Assembly: GCA_945787805.1 (NCBI GenBank)
Contig: CALZID010000007.1
Location: 1-64,000 of the forward strand
From: an uncultured Clostridia bacterium
GTDB taxonomy: Bacteria > Bacillota > Clostridia > Oscillospirales > Acutalibacteraceae
Length of the DNA: 64,000 nt
Reading direction: 5' to 3'
The position numbers and the translations under genes are program-made. Every line of letters starts with the position of its first letter. Position 1 is the first letter of the stretch. Shown here piece after piece: positions 61,917 to 64,000 of the stretch. The notes beneath the pieces were generated by a model, which worked only from the letters and a program-made list of their open reading frames with translations, made no database searches and was not told the origin of the DNA.

Positions 61917-62639
61917 ATGATTTTGGAAAAGCAAAATACATATAGAGCCGCATTCAAAGCGGCATTTCCGCACACGATACCCGTGCTTACAGGCTATTTA
62001 TTTATAGGTATTGCATTCGGGGTAATGTTTGCGGATAAAGGTTACAATTTTATATGGGCGGGGGTAATGTCCCTGCTTGTTTATGCAGGCTCGGGGCAAT
62101 ATCTTGCGGTGAATTTCTTTGACCCGTCAGTGAGCTTGTTGCAGGTTGTATTTTTAACATTTATGGTAAATATCCGCCATATTTTTTACGGACTTTCACT
62201 TTTAGACAAATTCAAGGTATCGGGCAAGAAAAAGCCATATATGATATTTTCGCTTACGGACGAAACATATTCTCTGTACTTTCTCACAAAAACTCCGCCA
62301 AATGTTGACGAGGGTAAATTCCTTTTTGCCATAGCACTGCTTGACCAGTCTTATTGGATTTTGGGTTCGATTATCGGCGCGGTTGCGGGAACACTCATTC
62401 CTTTTGACTCAACCGGCATTGATTTTGCTATGACGGCGCTGTTTATAGTAATATTCGTTGAACAGTGGCTTGAAAAGAAAAACAGATTTCCGGCAGTTGT
62501 GGGTGTGGTTACAACAATAATCAGTCTATTGGTTTTCGGTCGGGAGAATTTTGTTCTGCCGGCAATGATTGCCATTATGACAGTTCTTCTCGGCAAAAAC
62601 AGAATGGACAATAAAAAGGGGGCAAAAGATAATGAATAA
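61917..62639 (+). CDS. azlC: Branched-chain amino acid exporter subunit AzlC
   Basis: The larger subunit of the AzlCD exporter (about 240 aa, seven to eight membrane segments). AAFPHTIPVLTGYLFIGIAFGVMFADKGY, LVYAGSGQYLAVNFF and VNIRHIFYGLSLLDK are family motifs. The promoter position argues against the longer frame from 61896; the start is ATG 61917 or TTG 61923. It overlaps azlD by 8 nt. Confidence 0.88.
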   Translation: MILEKQNTYRAAFKAAFPHTIPVLTGYLFIGIAFGVMFADKGYNFIWAGVMSLLVYAGSGQYLAVNFFDPSVSLLQVVFLTFMVNIRHIFYGLSLLDKFKVSGKKKPYMIFSLTDETYSLYFLTKTPPNVDEGKFLFAIALLDQSYWILGSIIGAVAGTLIPFDSTGIDFAMTALFIVIFVEQWLEKKNRFPAVVGVVTTIISLLVFGRENFVLPAMIAIMTVLLGKNRMDNKKGAKDNE

Positions 62640-62976
62640 TCTCCCTGTATCCTTTCAACATTCAGTAATTATAATAGTATTGGTAGCCGTAACAACATTC
62701 GCAACAAGAGTAATTCCGTTTATACTTTTCCCGTCAGGAAAAAAAGTGCCTAAAACAGTTGAACAACTGGGCAAGGTGCTGCCGCCTGCGGTTATTGGTA
62801 TGCTCGTGATATACTGCTTAAAATCGGTTAGCCCGTTAACATATCCTTTCGGACTTCCCGAGCTTATTGCGGGGCTTTTAGTAGTTATTCTTCATGTACT
62901 TAAAAGAAATAATCTTTTAAGCATCGGCGTGGGCACGGTTGTGTATATGGTACTTGTGCAAACCGTATTCGCATAA
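62632..62976 (+). CDS. azlD: Branched-chain amino acid exporter subunit AzlD
   Basis: A 114-aa protein with four membrane segments. TFATRVIPFILFPSGKKVPKTVEQLGKVLPPAVIGMLVIYCLK is the AzlD hallmark. It is translationally coupled to azlC by an 8-nt overlap and followed by a terminator (62993-63019). Confidence 0.9.
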   Translation: MNNLPVSFQHSVIIIVLVAVTTFATRVIPFILFPSGKKVPKTVEQLGKVLPPAVIGMLVIYCLKSVSPLTYPFGLPELIAGLLVVILHVLKRNNLLSIGVGTVVYMVLVQTVFA

Positions 62977-62992
62977 ATAATTTCTTAAAAAT

Positions 62993-63019
62993 GACGGAGA
63001 GATTTTTCCGTCTTTTTTT
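62993..63019 (+). terminator. Terminator after azlD
   Basis: GACGGA (62993-62998) and TCCGTC (63007-63012) followed by TTTTTTT. Confidence 0.75.
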
Positions 63020-63473
63020 ATGCTGAAAATTCATTTAAAAATACCATATATATAATAGTATATGAAAATAACGAAAAATCTAGGCATATTTTCCAAAAAT
63101 TATCATAAAATATGGACAAACAGATAACAAAACTATAACGGATTTTGTAATAATTTTGTAATAATTTATTGTTTTTTTAAAAATCTCACAAAAAATATTA
63201 CAAGTGGTAGCGGAAAAAGCACAATATATTGTGGAAAAGCAAAGCTTTTTGGAATATTCAGTCAAAAATTGACTTCTGTTTTTGAACAAATTGCACAAAA
63301 AACATTTTCAAAAAAATTTGACTTTTTGACACGGTATGAATATAATGTCAAAAGTCACAAAGCGAGAATAACGGTTGTGCGTTAAGCAAGCCTTAAATGT
63401 GCTTTTCAAAGCTATGTTTGGGGTGAGCACTTTGCCATAAGCAAAGGTTGACACAGCTTATTAAAGGAGCAGA
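63020..63473 (+). promoter_or_regulatory. Long gene-free region with structured 5' leader ahead of DUF348 gene
   Basis: The first about 280 bp is AT-rich with no gene. From about 63310 a probable leader begins after a TTGACA-like box (63325-63330) and TATAAT (63344-63349). It contains GGGGTGAGC, TTGACACAGCTTA and complementary short segments. ydaO/yuaA (c-di-AMP) riboswitches often precede cell-wall hydrolase genes and contain GGGGTGAA and CAGCTAA-type blocks, so a diverged member is possible, but the match is incomplete. Confidence 0.35.
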
Positions 63474-64000
63474 ATGATGATAAAAGAAATCATTGAGCGT
63501 GCGAAAGCAACTCGTTTAACTTTCCGAGTAGTTGCACTTATAATGGCTTTAGTCATTCTTTGTGCGGGAACTGTTTTCGCAGCCAGCAGTGAGTCATATA
63601 TAGTTGACATCTATGAAGGCTCACAAATCACAAGAACAGAGACATCTTTAAAAGATGCCTATGAAGTTGTGAAAGAAGCAAAAATTGAATTGTCAGACGA
63701 CGACAAACTCTTACTTGATAATTTTACGGCAGGGGAACAAAGCGAAATCGTAATCTGCCGAGCAAGTAATGTTAAGTTTGTTATGCCTGACGGAAATACT
63801 TTGGAAACTGTTTTTGCAGGAACTGTTGAAAAACTTATCGAGAGCCAAGGCGTTGTGCTTTCTGATAATCTTGTTTCAAGCGTTAATGTAAATGCTGTTG
63901 TGACGAACAATATGGAGGTCAGAATTCTTAATAATTATGACCTTACAATCAATGTTGACGGTGAAACAAGACAAGTAAAATCAACTGCTAAAACTGTGGG
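63474..64000 (+). CDS. Secreted DUF348 (YabE/Rpf-like) protein, truncated by window edge
   Basis: The frame is open from ATG 63474 (GGAG 9 nt upstream) to the window end, giving at least 175 residues. A membrane anchor or signal peptide spans about 19-37 (VVALIMALVILCAGTVFA). Two ubiquitin-like DUF348 repeats follow: YIVDIYEGSQITRTETSLKD (about 42-61) and VKFVMPDGNTLETVFAGTVEKLIESQGV (about 101-128), with a third starting at DLTINVDGETRQVKSTA. Such proteins usually continue with G5 and a 3D or hydrolase domain acting on peptidoglycan; that part lies beyond the window. Confidence 0.8.
   Translation, partial: MMIKEIIERAKATRLTFRVVALIMALVILCAGTVFAASSESYIVDIYEGSQITRTETSLKDAYEVVKEAKIELSDDDKLLLDNFTAGEQSEIVICRASNVKFVMPDGNTLETVFAGTVEKLIESQGVVLSDNLVSSVNVNAVVTNNMEVRILNNYDLTINVDGETRQVKSTAKTV

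Noticed and set aside
1..64000. CRISPR array
   Set aside because: No regularly spaced short repeats were found; the repeats seen are tandem 0.6-kb units, transposon-end sites and isolated hairpins.

Overview
The window reads as a low-GC Gram-positive chromosome, most likely an anaerobic Clostridia (Oscillospirales/Ruminococcaceae-like) genome. The reasons are AGGAGG-type ribosome binding sites with several TTG starts, strong TTGACA/TATAAT promoters, an orphan Spo0A-type DNA-binding protein, an archaeal-type phosphoglycerate mutase homologue, and the rplM-rpsI pair. The genus cannot be fixed from the sequence alone. No tRNA, rRNA or CRISPR array was seen.

Left part (1-9332): a small mobile remnant (hypothetical genes, a structured non-coding stretch and a MobV/Pre-type relaxase) lies next to a complete phosphate regulon, pstSCAB-phoU-phoB-phoR. 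Tandem TTTACA Pho-box-like repeats precede pstS.

Middle (9418-22754): AT-rich accessory DNA that looks like Tn7-like transposon cargo. At its right side is a four-gene transposition operon, tnsA-tnsB-tnsC-tniQ (minus strand), with clustered TCCGAAAAAT-type repeats and a putative ...ACA terminus at 22754 pointing at guaA. Cargo includes a DUF2971 protein, a two-gene unknown/membrane pair, and a tightly overlapping operon. That operon holds a membrane-anchored NACHT/STAND-like NTPase (split by a -1 frameshift at an A-run), a 127-aa unknown protein, a small protein starting MKIRDGFVTNSSST, and a radical SAM/SPASM enzyme with an unusual CX7CX6C cysteine triad. This operon is my best candidate for an undescribed system. 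tnsB also carries a -1 frameshift at a homopolymer. The left transposon end was not found. Between the right end and guaA lie two tandem copies (620 and 564 bp) of the guaA downstream region.

Right-centre (23941-49616): guaA lacking its glutaminase domain and a CofE-like ligase face left. A perfect promoter then drives a roughly 23-kb surface polysaccharide cluster. It contains an aldolase-DegT aminotransferase fusion, a PglC-like initiating transferase, a PglD-like acetyltransferase, a GT4-dehydrogenase fusion, several glycosyltransferases (one an in-frame tandem duplication), an acyltransferase, two polymerase-like proteins, two flippases, and capE-capF-capG for UDP-N-acetyl-L-fucosamine.

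Right end (49617-64000): mostly housekeeping genes. These include a Pr6Pr membrane protein, an LCM-type methyltransferase, an S24/S26 peptidase with a nucleotidyltransferase, a DMT transporter, a uracil/xanthine permease, metY with an ApgM-like protein, a DUF975 protein, ttcA, rplM-rpsI (with a duplicated rpsI tail and terminator), azlCD, and the start of a secreted DUF348 (YabE/Rpf-like) protein cut by the window edge.
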